A DNA stretch of 9,159 bases, taken from positions 1 through 9,159 of the forward strand of contig VBNY01000126.1 in NCBI GenBank assembly GCA_005877705.1. The letters are read 5' to 3'. The stretch is from Gammaproteobacteria bacterium. GTDB taxonomy: Bacteria; Pseudomonadota; Gammaproteobacteria; Steroidobacterales; Steroidobacteraceae. Every line of letters begins with the position of its first letter. Positions within the stretch are counted from its first letter, which is position 1. This document shows positions 1-5,198 of this stretch, piece by piece. The notes below the pieces were generated by a model, which searched no databases, was not told the origin of the DNA, and saw nothing but the letters and a program-made list of their open reading frames with translations. The translations under genes and the position numbers were made by a program.

Positions 1-506
1 TTCCAGTCATCGAGCATGCGGCACAGCTCCTCGCACGGACCATCGAGGAAGGCCTGCTCCTCGGCCGAGAGCCGCGGCGGCTTGGCGGAGAGCAGCTTCG
101 ACCACTGCGGCGCGCCGGTGAACAGCTCGCCGTCCCACCACACGGTGCCCGCCTCCAGCGCTTCACGCTCGGTCTGCGACATGGGCGGCAGCAGCTTGAG
201 GTAGGCCTTCATGAACGGCCGCGTGATGAGCGCAGTGCGCAGCTGGCGCACATTGAGCAGCCACAGCGACGCGAGCAGCATCCACAGGAAACCCTTCCAG
301 ACCCCGGCGGGCGCGCTCGAGGCTCCCAACAGCGTGTAGGCGGCGAGCAGCACCGTGAACGTCACCGTGAAGCTGAGCAGCGGCAACCGCCGGTACGCGA
401 GAAAGAGAATCGCCGCGATGAACAGCAGCGTGATCACGCCGCCGACCTGCGTGACGGCGTAGGCGGCCGCCACGACGAAAACCAGGGAGACGATCGCGCC
501 GACCAT
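1..506 (-). CDS. fadE: Acyl-CoA dehydrogenase FadE, N-terminal part (runs off left edge)
   Basis: This is the first 168 codons of a FadE-type acyl-CoA dehydrogenase, the flavoenzyme for the first oxidation step of fatty-acid beta-oxidation. The visible part is the membrane N-terminus peculiar to the long E. coli-type FadE (about 800 aa). It has hydrophobic segments at about residues 2-19, 23-37, 43-61 and 70-85, followed by the FadE signature PPMSQTEREALEAGTVWWDG (107-126) and then LSAEEQAFLDGP (146-157). These match E. coli FadE from memory with very similar spacing. The catalytic flavin domains lie outside the window. The ATG at 504-506 is chosen because a good ribosome site (AAAGGAAG on the minus strand) ends 4-5 bases upstream and translation from it begins directly with the hydrophobic segment. 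It lies in tandem with mdh on the same strand, separated by repeat copy A, so it probably has its own promoter. Identification is firm. The exact chain-length specificity is unknown. Confidence 0.9.
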   Translation of the reverse strand, partial: MVGAIVSLVFVVAAAYAVTQVGGVITLLFIAAILFLAYRRLPLLSFTVTFTVLLAAYTLLGASSAPAGVWKGFLWMLLASLWLLNVRQLRTALITRPFMKAYLKLLPPMSQTEREALEAGTVWWDGELFTGAPQWSKLLSAKPPRLSAEEQAFLDGPCEELCRMLDDW

Positions 507-541
507 GGGGCTTCCTTTCGCCGCGTGAAGCGGCCCGTCCG

Positions 542-547
542 ACTATA
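542..547 (-). promoter_or_regulatory. Possible -10 box for fadE
   Basis: On the minus strand this reads TATAGT, five of six matches to the sigma70 -10 consensus, about 35 bases upstream of the fadE start. No convincing -35 box lies 16-18 bases further upstream (the hexamer at 17 bases is ATGCGC). It is a weak call that rests on one short match in an otherwise GC-rich leader. Confidence 0.25.
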
Positions 548-577
548 GCGGCGCAGGTAGCCGGGCGCATCCACCGC

Positions 578-707
578 TGGCTGCTGAAAGGGCCGCCCCG
601 GAACCGGCCTGCTGTGCGCGGGCAAAAATCACACTTTTTGCCCGCGGGGTTAAAACAGCTACTCGGTTGGCCGCTGAAAGGGCCGTCCGGCCACTATTTC
701 AGCCAAT
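578..707 (+). repeat. Intergenic modular palindromic repeat, copy A
   Basis: This fills most of the gap between mdh and fadE. In order it holds a partial type-II half (GCTGAAAGGGCCG-like, 583-595), a perfect type-I hairpin (GCGGGCAAAAA at 618-628 pairing with TTTTTGCCCGC at 635-645, loop TCACAC, one further C-G pair outside), a spacer with AAAACAGC and CGGTTGGCC, and a type-II hairpin. In the type-II hairpin, GCTGAAA at 673-679 pairs with TTTCAGC at 697-703, and GGCC at 681-684 pairs with GGCC at 689-692. It ends in CCAAT next to the mdh stop. Closely similar blocks occur in the same order and orientation at copies B and C. No open reading frame in it looks real. Neither hairpin is followed by a T-run, so it is not a classical intrinsic terminator. 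Confidence 0.8.
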
Positions 708-1685
708 CTAAAGAATATTCTTGACGCCGTCGCGCTCCTCGCGCAGCTCGGCGTCCGTGGCGTCCATGCGTTTGCGACTGAACTCGTCTACGGACAGCCC
801 CTGCACGATCTGGTACTCGCCGTTCTTGATCGTCACGGGATGCGAGTACACCACTCCTTCCCGGATGCCGTAACTGCCGTCGGCCGCCACCGCCATGCTG
901 ACCCAATCACCTGCGGGCGTTCCGTGCACCCAGGTGTGGATGTGGTCGATTGCGGCCGAGGCAGCCGAGGCGGCCGATGAGGCGCCGCGCGCCTTGATGA
1001 TTGCGGCGCCCCGCTGCTGCACGACCGGAATGAAAGTCTGCTCGATCCACTGCTGCTCGACCAGCGACTTCGCGGGCTTGCCATCGACCAGGGCGTGAGT
1101 GATGTCCGGGTACTGGGTCGCGGAATGGTTTCCCCAGATCGTCATGCGGCGCACGGCTGTTACGTGAGTACCGGTTTTTTCGGCGAGCTGCCACAACGCG
1201 CGGTTGTGATCAAGACGGGTCATCGCGGTGAAATTGCGCGGATTCAGGTCCTTCGCGTGCGCCTTCGCGATGAGCGCATTGGTGTTGGCGGGGTTACCCA
1301 CGACGAGCACCTTCACATTGCGCTGGGCAACTTCGTTGAGAGCTTTGCCCTGCGCCGAGAAGATCTGCGCGTTGGCGAGCAACAGGTCCTTGCGCTCCAT
1401 GCCCGGTCCACGCGGGCGCGCGCCCACCAGCAGTGCGATGTTGCAATCACGGAAGGCGACCTTCGCATCGTCGGTGGCGATCGCCTTGTTGAGCGTGGCG
1501 AATGCGCAGTCGGCGAGCTCCATCACGACGCCTTGCAGTGCGGGCATCGCCGACGTGATCTCGAGCAGGTGCAGGTTCACCGGCTGATCCGGCCCCAGCA
1601 TCTGACCCGAGGCGGCGCGGAACGCGAGTGCATAGCCGATCTGGCCGGCGGCGCCGGTGATCGCGACGTTCAAGGCGGGCTTCAT
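708..1685 (-). CDS. mdh: Malate dehydrogenase (NAD-dependent, type 2)
   Basis: A 325-aa malate dehydrogenase that interconverts malate and oxaloacetate with NAD in the TCA cycle in the cytoplasm. The Rossmann motif GAAGQIG is at 11-17 and the acidic residue expected to bind the NAD ribose is E42. The substrate-loop arginines sit in ARPRGPGMERKD (R92 and R98), NPANTN is at 131-136, the catalytic pair is D159 in RLDHNR and H187 in WGNHS, and ARGASSAASAASAAIDH is at 232-248. This is the type-2 family (about 327 aa, as in Burkholderia), not the E. coli Mdh family, and the length is normal. The frame is open upstream to 1766, but the ATG at 1683-1685 is chosen because the protein then starts MKPALNVAITGAAGQ, as family members do, with AGGGA about 10-15 bases upstream. 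It is divergent from the GntR/ABC operon. Its TAG stop (708-710) directly abuts repeat copy A. Confidence 0.95.
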   Translation of the reverse strand: MKPALNVAITGAAGQIGYALAFRAASGQMLGPDQPVNLHLLEITSAMPALQGVVMELADCAFATLNKAIATDDAKVAFRDCNIALLVGARPRGPGMERKDLLLANAQIFSAQGKALNEVAQRNVKVLVVGNPANTNALIAKAHAKDLNPRNFTAMTRLDHNRALWQLAEKTGTHVTAVRRMTIWGNHSATQYPDITHALVDGKPAKSLVEQQWIEQTFIPVVQQRGAAIIKARGASSAASAASAAIDHIHTWVHGTPAGDWVSMAVAADGSYGIREGVVYSHPVTIKNGEYQIVQGLSVDEFSRKRMDATDAELREERDGVKNIL

Positions 1686-1759
1686 GGCGCGCTTTTCCCT
1701 GGGGGAGCGGAGGGCCGGTGATCTTACCCGGGCCTTGCGCTCAATTTCACTGATATGGC

Positions 1760-1789
1760 TTGACACTTATGTAGTGATGTAGTTATATA
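1760..1789 (+). promoter_or_regulatory. Sigma70-like promoter for the GntR/ABC operon
   Basis: A perfect -35 hexamer TTGACA (1760-1765) is followed after 18 bases by TATATA (1784-1789), an imperfect -10 in an AT-rich stretch that stands out in this GC-rich DNA. Transcription would start near 1796, leaving a leader of about 55 bases before the first ATG at 1850. The dyad described in the next entry overlaps the spacer and -10, as expected for a repressed promoter. The -10 spacing is slightly long, so the exact -10 register is uncertain. Confidence 0.6.
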
Positions 1790-1797
1790 TATCACTA
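1772..1797 (+). promoter_or_regulatory. Candidate operator dyad for the GntR/YtrA-type regulator
   Basis: TAGTGAT (1772-1778) and its exact inverse ATCACTA (1791-1797) are separated by 12 bases, giving a 26-base dyad. There is also a short direct repeat GTAGT (1771-1775 and 1779-1783). It covers the putative -10 box of the operon that encodes a GntR-family repressor. GntR proteins bind such dyads as dimers and commonly regulate their own operon. Binding by this particular protein is an inference from position. Confidence 0.5.
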
Positions 1798-1849
1798 GAC
1801 GAAGGGGATCCGCATGGGGTGGGTTCCCGAACCGCCAGGAGTGAGAGCC

Positions 1850-2059
1850 ATGAGTGCGATGACAAATTCGATCCTAAGGTCTCTGGTGTGTGGTGCAGGG
1901 GCGCTGCTCATCACAGTGGTGCTGAGCTTGAGCTTCGTCCAATCCACGGCGGTGGCGCCCGGAGCGAGGGGCAGCACTGCGGGCCCGATTGCGAAGCTCT
2001 CCGGGCGGCAAGGGCATGCCCTGTTCGGTCAGTCCGAGCCGGCTGTTTTGGTAGATTAG
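1850..2059 (+). CDS. Small hypothetical membrane or exported peptide (69 aa)
   Basis: I do not recognise this 69-residue protein. It has a short polar N-terminus (MSAMTNSILRS), one hydrophobic segment at about residues 9-30 (LRSLVCGAGALLITVVLSLSFV) and then about 40 polar or small residues ending PAVLVD. The hydrophobic stretch could be a membrane anchor, or a signal peptide cleaved near STAVA. The frame also offers an ATG at 1814. The ATG at 1850 is preferred because AGGAG (1837-1841) sits 8 bases upstream of it. It is the first gene after the promoter and lies 37 bases before the GntR gene, so it is very probably cotranscribed with the exporter. A role as a sensor, accessory subunit or leader peptide of that exporter is possible, but nothing in the sequence decides between them. 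Confidence 0.65.
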   Translation: MSAMTNSILRSLVCGAGALLITVVLSLSFVQSTAVAPGARGSTAGPIAKLSGRQGHALFGQSEPAVLVD

Positions 2060-2096
2060 TCGGCTAATCTCCCGGCACGGGGTTTTGGAAGCAGTA

Positions 2097-2510
2097 ATGG
2101 ATCCGCAGTGGGACGACAGTGCACCAATTTACCGGCAACTGCGGGACCGGGTAGTGGTGATGATCCTAGAGGGGGTGCTCAGGGAAGGCGACGCACTGCC
2201 CTCGGTCCGCAGTGTCGCTGTGGAGTTCCACTTGAACCCGCTCACGGTGCTCAAGGGCTACCAGCAGCTCGTCGAGGAGCAGCTCGTGGAGAAGCGCCGG
2301 GGCCGCGGGATGTTCGTCAGCCCCGGGGCGCTCAAGGCGCTGATGAAGGACGGGCGGCAGCGATTCCTCGAGGACGAGTGGCCGAAGGTGTACGCCACCA
2401 TCCAACGCCTTGGATTCTCGGCGTCCGAGCTGCTCCGCGCCAGTGCCCACACTCCCGCGACACCGTCGCCCCCGAGCGCAGGAGACCAGGACGATGACGC
2501 AAGTAATTGA
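2097..2510 (+). CDS. GntR-family transcriptional regulator, YtrA-like
   Basis: A 137-aa DNA-binding regulator. Residues about 10-77 form the GntR winged helix-turn-helix: PIYRQLRDRVVVMILEGVL, then GDALPSVRSVAVEFHLNPLTV (the helix-turn-helix) and LVEKRRGRGMFV (the wing). Only a short helical tail (about 78-115) and a Pro/Asp-rich end follow. This is the build of the YtrA subfamily, which lacks the large ligand-binding domain of other GntR proteins and typically sits beside ABC transporters. The frame is open from a TTG at 2085, but the ATG at 2097 is preferred because GGAAG (2087-2091) lies 5 bases upstream and MDPQWDDSAPIYRQL is a typical opening. It overlaps the ATPase gene by 17 bases, so the two are translationally coupled. 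It most likely represses its own operon through the dyad at 1772-1797. The inducer is unknown. Confidence 0.88.
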   Translation: MDPQWDDSAPIYRQLRDRVVVMILEGVLREGDALPSVRSVAVEFHLNPLTVLKGYQQLVEEQLVEKRRGRGMFVSPGALKALMKDGRQRFLEDEWPKVYATIQRLGFSASELLRASAHTPATPSPPSAGDQDDDASN

Positions 2511-3351
2511 AGCGCGCGGACTGAACAAATCGTACGGCGCCTTGCGTGCGCTGCAAGACCTGAGCTTCACCGTGGAGCCGGGTCGCATCGTCGGCCTCAT
2601 CGGCCCGAACGGCGCCGGCAAGACCACCGCCCTCAAGGCGATTCTCGGGCTTACCCGCTTTGAGGGCCAGCTGCAGGTACTCGGCAGAGACCCGCACTCG
2701 CAACGCGACGCCCTGATGCAGGAGGTGTGTTTCATCGCCGATGTGGCCGTGCTGCCCCGGTGGCTGCGTGTCAGCCAGGCTGTCGACTTCGTCGCCGGTG
2801 TGCATCCGCGCTTCGATCGTGCCTGCGCGGAAGAATTCCTGCGCAAGACCGATATCCGCATGCGCAGCCGCGTGCGCGAGCTCTCCAAGGGCATGGTCAC
2901 ACAACTGCATCTGGCGCTGATCCTGGCGATCGACGCCCGGCTGCTGGTGCTCGATGAGCCGACGCTGGGTCTCGATCTGCTGTACCGCCGGCAGTTCTAC
3001 GACACCCTGCTCGGGGACTACTTCGACAAAGAGCGCACCATCCTCCTGACCACTCATCAGGTCGAGGAAGTGGAGAATCTGCTCACGGACGTGATCTTCA
3101 TCAGCCGCGGCCGCGTCGTGCTGCAAAGCTCGGTGGAGGCCCTCGCGGGGCGCTTCATGCAACTGACCGTGAACCCCGAGCAGGCGGCGCGCGCGCGCGA
3201 GCTCAAGCCGTTCTACCAGCGCGAAGTGTTCGGCCGTATCGCCATGTTCTTCGAGGGCCGCTCGGCGAGCGAGCTCGAGTCGCTGGGAGAAATCCGCACG
3301 CCCTCCATTGCGGACCTGTTCGTCGCCAAGATGCAGGAGATTGCCGCATGA
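2494..3351 (+). CDS. ABC transporter ATP-binding protein (YtrB/CcmA-like)
   Basis: A 285-aa cytoplasmic nucleotide-binding subunit that would power the adjacent ABC-2 permease. Walker A GPNGAGKTT is at 37-45, Walker B LLVLDEPT at 150-157, the D-loop region is LGLD at 158-161, and the H-loop histidine is H188 (TTH). The signature is LSKGM (130-134) instead of LSGGQ. At the Q-loop position the sequence reads FIADVAVLP (80-88) with no glutamine. Both departures are familiar in exporter ATPases of the YtrB type and do not suggest inactivity. Residues after about 215 form a short C-terminal extension. The ATG at 2494 is chosen over the TTG at 2410 because AGGAG (2480-2484) lies 9 bases upstream and the protein then starts directly on the first strand of the fold. 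It overlaps the regulator by 17 bases and the permease by 4 (ATGA). The substrate cannot be inferred. Confidence 0.92.
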   Translation: MTQVIEARGLNKSYGALRALQDLSFTVEPGRIVGLIGPNGAGKTTALKAILGLTRFEGQLQVLGRDPHSQRDALMQEVCFIADVAVLPRWLRVSQAVDFVAGVHPRFDRACAEEFLRKTDIRMRSRVRELSKGMVTQLHLALILAIDARLLVLDEPTLGLDLLYRRQFYDTLLGDYFDKERTILLTTHQVEEVENLLTDVIFISRGRVVLQSSVEALAGRFMQLTVNPEQAARARELKPFYQREVFGRIAMFFEGRSASELESLGEIRTPSIADLFVAKMQEIAA

Positions 3352-4265
3352 ACAGTCCGGCCGCCGGCACGCGCGCCGCGCAGGCGGCAAGCGCGGCTAC
3401 CGCCCCCGCCGCCAAGCGCCTCACCCGCAACACGCTGCTTACCCTCGTGCGCCGCGAGTTCTGGGAGCACCGGGTCTTGTGGATGGCGCCGCTGGCCGTC
3501 GCCGGGTTGTTGCTGCTGTGCGCGTTGCCGGCCCACGTGCACCTCGACATGATCGACGCAGCGCAATGGCGCGATCCGGACCATAACGCGGCGGTATTCG
3601 CGCTCGCGCAGTGGGGACTCGCGGCTCCGCACTTCCTCGTGATGGCCATCGTGCTGAGCTTCTATCTTCTCGACTGCCTGTACGCGGAGCGCAGAGATCG
3701 CAGCATCCTGTTCTGGAAATCGCTGCCGGTGTCGGATGGAGTCACCGTCGGCTCGAAGCTGCTCGTCGCCCTCGGCGTGGTGCCGCTCGGCGTGTTCGGC
3801 GTCGCCCTGGTCACCAACCTGCTGTTCACGGGTATCTGGAACATCCGGGCGTCCATCGGGCACTCGGACGCGCTCGTGCTGTGGGACACCGTGACCTGGC
3901 TCAAGGCCGAAGCGGCAATCGCGCTGCTGTTGATCGTATCCATGCTGTGGTATGCGCCGCTCGCGGCCTACCTGCTGCCGGTTGTTGCCCCGATCGTGGA
4001 GCGGCTCGCCTTCGGCACTCACTATAGCGGCCGGCTCATCAGCTACCGGATGCATGGCAGCTGGGCGGCGCTCAGCCTGCCGCATGCGTTCGAGCACTCG
4101 TTCTCGCAAGCCGGGCACGGCCGCCTCATGTCGGCGAGCGCGTTGCTCGATGGGCTCAATGTCCCGGCGGCCTTCGCCAACATCGACCTGTGGCTCGGCC
4201 TGCTCGCGGCGGGCGCGTTCGCGTTCGCGGCCGCGCGCGTTCGCCGCTACCGCGACGACGGCTGA
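3348..4265 (+). CDS. ABC-2 type transporter permease subunit
   Basis: A 305-aa inner-membrane protein, the partner of the preceding ATPase. After an Ala-rich polar N-terminus (1-25), hydrophobic segments are seen at about 44-61, 94-111, 134-161, 184-214 (long, possibly two) and 279-297, giving roughly six spans. The cytoplasmic stretch LYAERRDRSILFWKSLPVSD (111-130) is the hallmark of ABC-2 permeases found next to YtrA-type regulators. It probably includes the coupling region that contacts the ATPase. The loop at about 222-275 is rich in His and aromatic residues. The start ATG overlaps the ATPase stop (ATGA), so the two are coupled. It is probably the last gene of the operon, since a 420-base gap with repeat copy B follows. 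The transported substrate is unknown. Confidence 0.87.
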   Translation: MNSPAAGTRAAQAASAATAPAAKRLTRNTLLTLVRREFWEHRVLWMAPLAVAGLLLLCALPAHVHLDMIDAAQWRDPDHNAAVFALAQWGLAAPHFLVMAIVLSFYLLDCLYAERRDRSILFWKSLPVSDGVTVGSKLLVALGVVPLGVFGVALVTNLLFTGIWNIRASIGHSDALVLWDTVTWLKAEAAIALLLIVSMLWYAPLAAYLLPVVAPIVERLAFGTHYSGRLISYRMHGSWAALSLPHAFEHSFSQAGHGRLMSASALLDGLNVPAAFANIDLWLGLLAAGAFAFAAARVRRYRDDG

Positions 4266-4340
4266 CCGTTATTCGCCTTGGAGCCTGTCGGACTTGCGCT
4301 GCCGTGCAGGCCGCAAGAGTCGCGCCTTATGGGCACCCCA

Positions 4341-4360
4341 GGAAATCGCAGACGATTTCC
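4341..4360. other. Short hairpin downstream of the ABC-2 operon
   Basis: GGAAATCG (4341-4348) pairs exactly with CGATTTCC (4353-4360) across a CAGA loop. It lies 75 bases after the permease stop and just before repeat copy B. No T-run follows, so it is not a canonical terminator. It may help end or protect the operon transcript, or be a decayed module of the repeat. Confidence 0.4.
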
Positions 4361-4380
4361 CGGGACCCCGCGCCGCGGCC

Positions 4381-4510
4381 GGGCTTGGCATGCGGGCGGA
4401 AACCACGCTTTTCGCCCGCCGCCAAAACTGTGCGACGACGTCGGTTCCGCTGAAACGGCCACAGGCCAGTTTCAGCCCATACAGAATCGCCGCAGGCCAC
4501 TTTTTCCAAT
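4381..4510 (+). repeat. Intergenic modular palindromic repeat, copy B
   Basis: This is the same architecture as copies A and C. The type-I hairpin pairs GCGGGCGGAAA (4392-4402) with TTTTCGCCCGC (4409-4419) around loop CCACGC. A spacer containing AAAACTG and TCGGTT follows. In the type-II hairpin, GCTGAAAC (4449-4456) pairs with GTTTCAGC (4469-4476) and GGCC (4457-4460) with GGCC (4464-4467), with A4468 bulged. A degenerate second type-II half (GCCGCAGGCCACTTTTTCC, about 4489-4507) ends in CCAAT (4506-4510). Compared with A and C, the type-I stem has a paired change (A-T to G-C at its seventh pair) and a G-T wobble at the eighth. It lies between the ABC permease and dps, both on the plus strand. 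The rest of the 4266-4685 gap holds only the hairpin at 4341 and the dps leader. Confidence 0.75.
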
Positions 4511-4595
4511 AACCTAAAGCGACCTGTGCCGCTACACAGTGCGCTCCGGGCGCGTAACCATACAGCCCTGCTGGCTTTTTCTGTCCTAGGGTGAT

Positions 4596-4611
4596 TGATC
4601 GCGCTTATCAT
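4596..4611 (+). promoter_or_regulatory. Possible dps promoter/regulator site
   Basis: TATCAT (4606-4611) is a five-of-six match to a -10 box about 75 bases before the dps start. It overlaps a small dyad TGAT-N7-ATCA (4596-4610), whose spacing resembles half of an OxyR-type site (ATAG-N7-CTAT) but not its sequence. No good -35 box is present. OxyR or stationary-phase control is known for dps in E. coli. Here it is only a suggestion. Confidence 0.22.
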
Positions 4612-4685
4612 TCCGATCCGAACAGCCAATTAGCCGCGCCGGCCGTGGCGATGATCAAATACAGCGCGAACTAAAGGAGGTTTCC

Positions 4686-5168
4686 ATGTTCGACACGAAG
4701 AACGACCTGCCGGTGAACACCCGCACCAAGGTGATCGAGCTGCTGAATGCGCGGCTCGCCGATGCGATCGACCTGGGCACGCAGACCAAGCACGCTCACT
4801 GGAACGTGAAGGGCCCGAATTTCATCGCCCTGCACGAGCTGTTCGACAAGGTTGCCGAGCACGTCGAGGACTACATAGACACGCTCGCCGAGCGCGTCAC
4901 CTCCCTCGGCGGGACGGCTCGCGGCACGCTCGCGGCGGTCGTGCGCGGCACCAGTCTCAAGGGGTACCCCGAAGACATCTCCGAGGGCCTGGCCCACGTC
5001 GAGGCGCTGTCCACGGTGCTGGCCGACTTCGGCAGGAAGATCCGCGCCGGAATCGATGAGGCGGCGCGGCTGGGGGATGCCGACAGCTGTGACCTGTTCA
5101 CGCAGGTCTCCCGCGAGACTGACAAGGATCTGTGGTTCCTCGAAGCCCACTTGCACGCCAAGCGCTGA
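4686..5168 (+). CDS. dps: Dps: DNA-protecting ferritin-like protein
   Basis: A 160-aa Dps, the dodecameric mini-ferritin that oxidises and stores iron and shields DNA during starvation and peroxide stress. The ferroxidase site residues are all present with family spacing: H38 (in HWNVKGPNF), H50 and D54 (HELFD), D65 and E69 (EDYIDTLAER). LKGYPEDI (91-98) and the closing DKDLWFLEAHL (147-157) are also typical. The N-terminus before the first helix is about 12 residues shorter than in E. coli Dps (167 aa) and has only one lysine, so the tail that binds DNA in E. coli is largely missing. DNA binding may therefore be weak or use other surfaces. The start is fixed by a near-perfect ribosome site, AAAGGAGG (4673-4680), 5 bases upstream, which implies strong expression. 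It ends only 30 bases before the STAS-MlaE gene, with no terminator between, so readthrough into the lipid-transport operon is plausible. Confidence 0.95.
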   Translation: MFDTKNDLPVNTRTKVIELLNARLADAIDLGTQTKHAHWNVKGPNFIALHELFDKVAEHVEDYIDTLAERVTSLGGTARGTLAAVVRGTSLKGYPEDISEGLAHVEALSTVLADFGRKIRAGIDEAARLGDADSCDLFTQVSRETDKDLWFLEAHLHAKR

Positions 5169-5198
5169 GCGCGCTGAAGTCGGGGCAGCGCTGCGAGC

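Noticed and set aside
617..646. Type-I hairpin as an intrinsic terminator of mdh
   Set aside because: The A/T bases are inside the stem next to the loop and no T-run follows the stem on either strand, so the geometry is wrong for Rho-independent termination.
950..990. GCC/GAG-rich near-repeat inside mdh
   Set aside because: It encodes the Ala/Ser-rich SSAASAASAAIDH segment that is normal in type-2 malate dehydrogenases.
1095..1721. A 208-codon plus-strand open frame opposite mdh
   Set aside because: It is antisense to a textbook malate dehydrogenase with every catalytic motif intact. Long antisense frames are expected in GC-rich DNA, and its product looks like nothing known.
2575..3060. LSKGM signature and missing Q-loop Gln as evidence of an inactive ATPase
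   Set aside because: Walker A, Walker B and the H-loop His are intact, and similar signatures are usual in YtrB-like exporter ATPases.
2332..3390. A 352-codon minus-strand open frame across the GntR/ABC genes
   Set aside because: Its composition (His/Gln/Glu/Arg-rich) is typical of the antisense shadow of GC-rich genes, and the plus strand encodes a clear ABC ATPase there.
4278..4517. Short open frames on both strands through the 4266-4520 gap
   Set aside because: They run through the palindromic repeat, are Arg/Ala/Pro-rich with no ribosome site, and have no conserved features.
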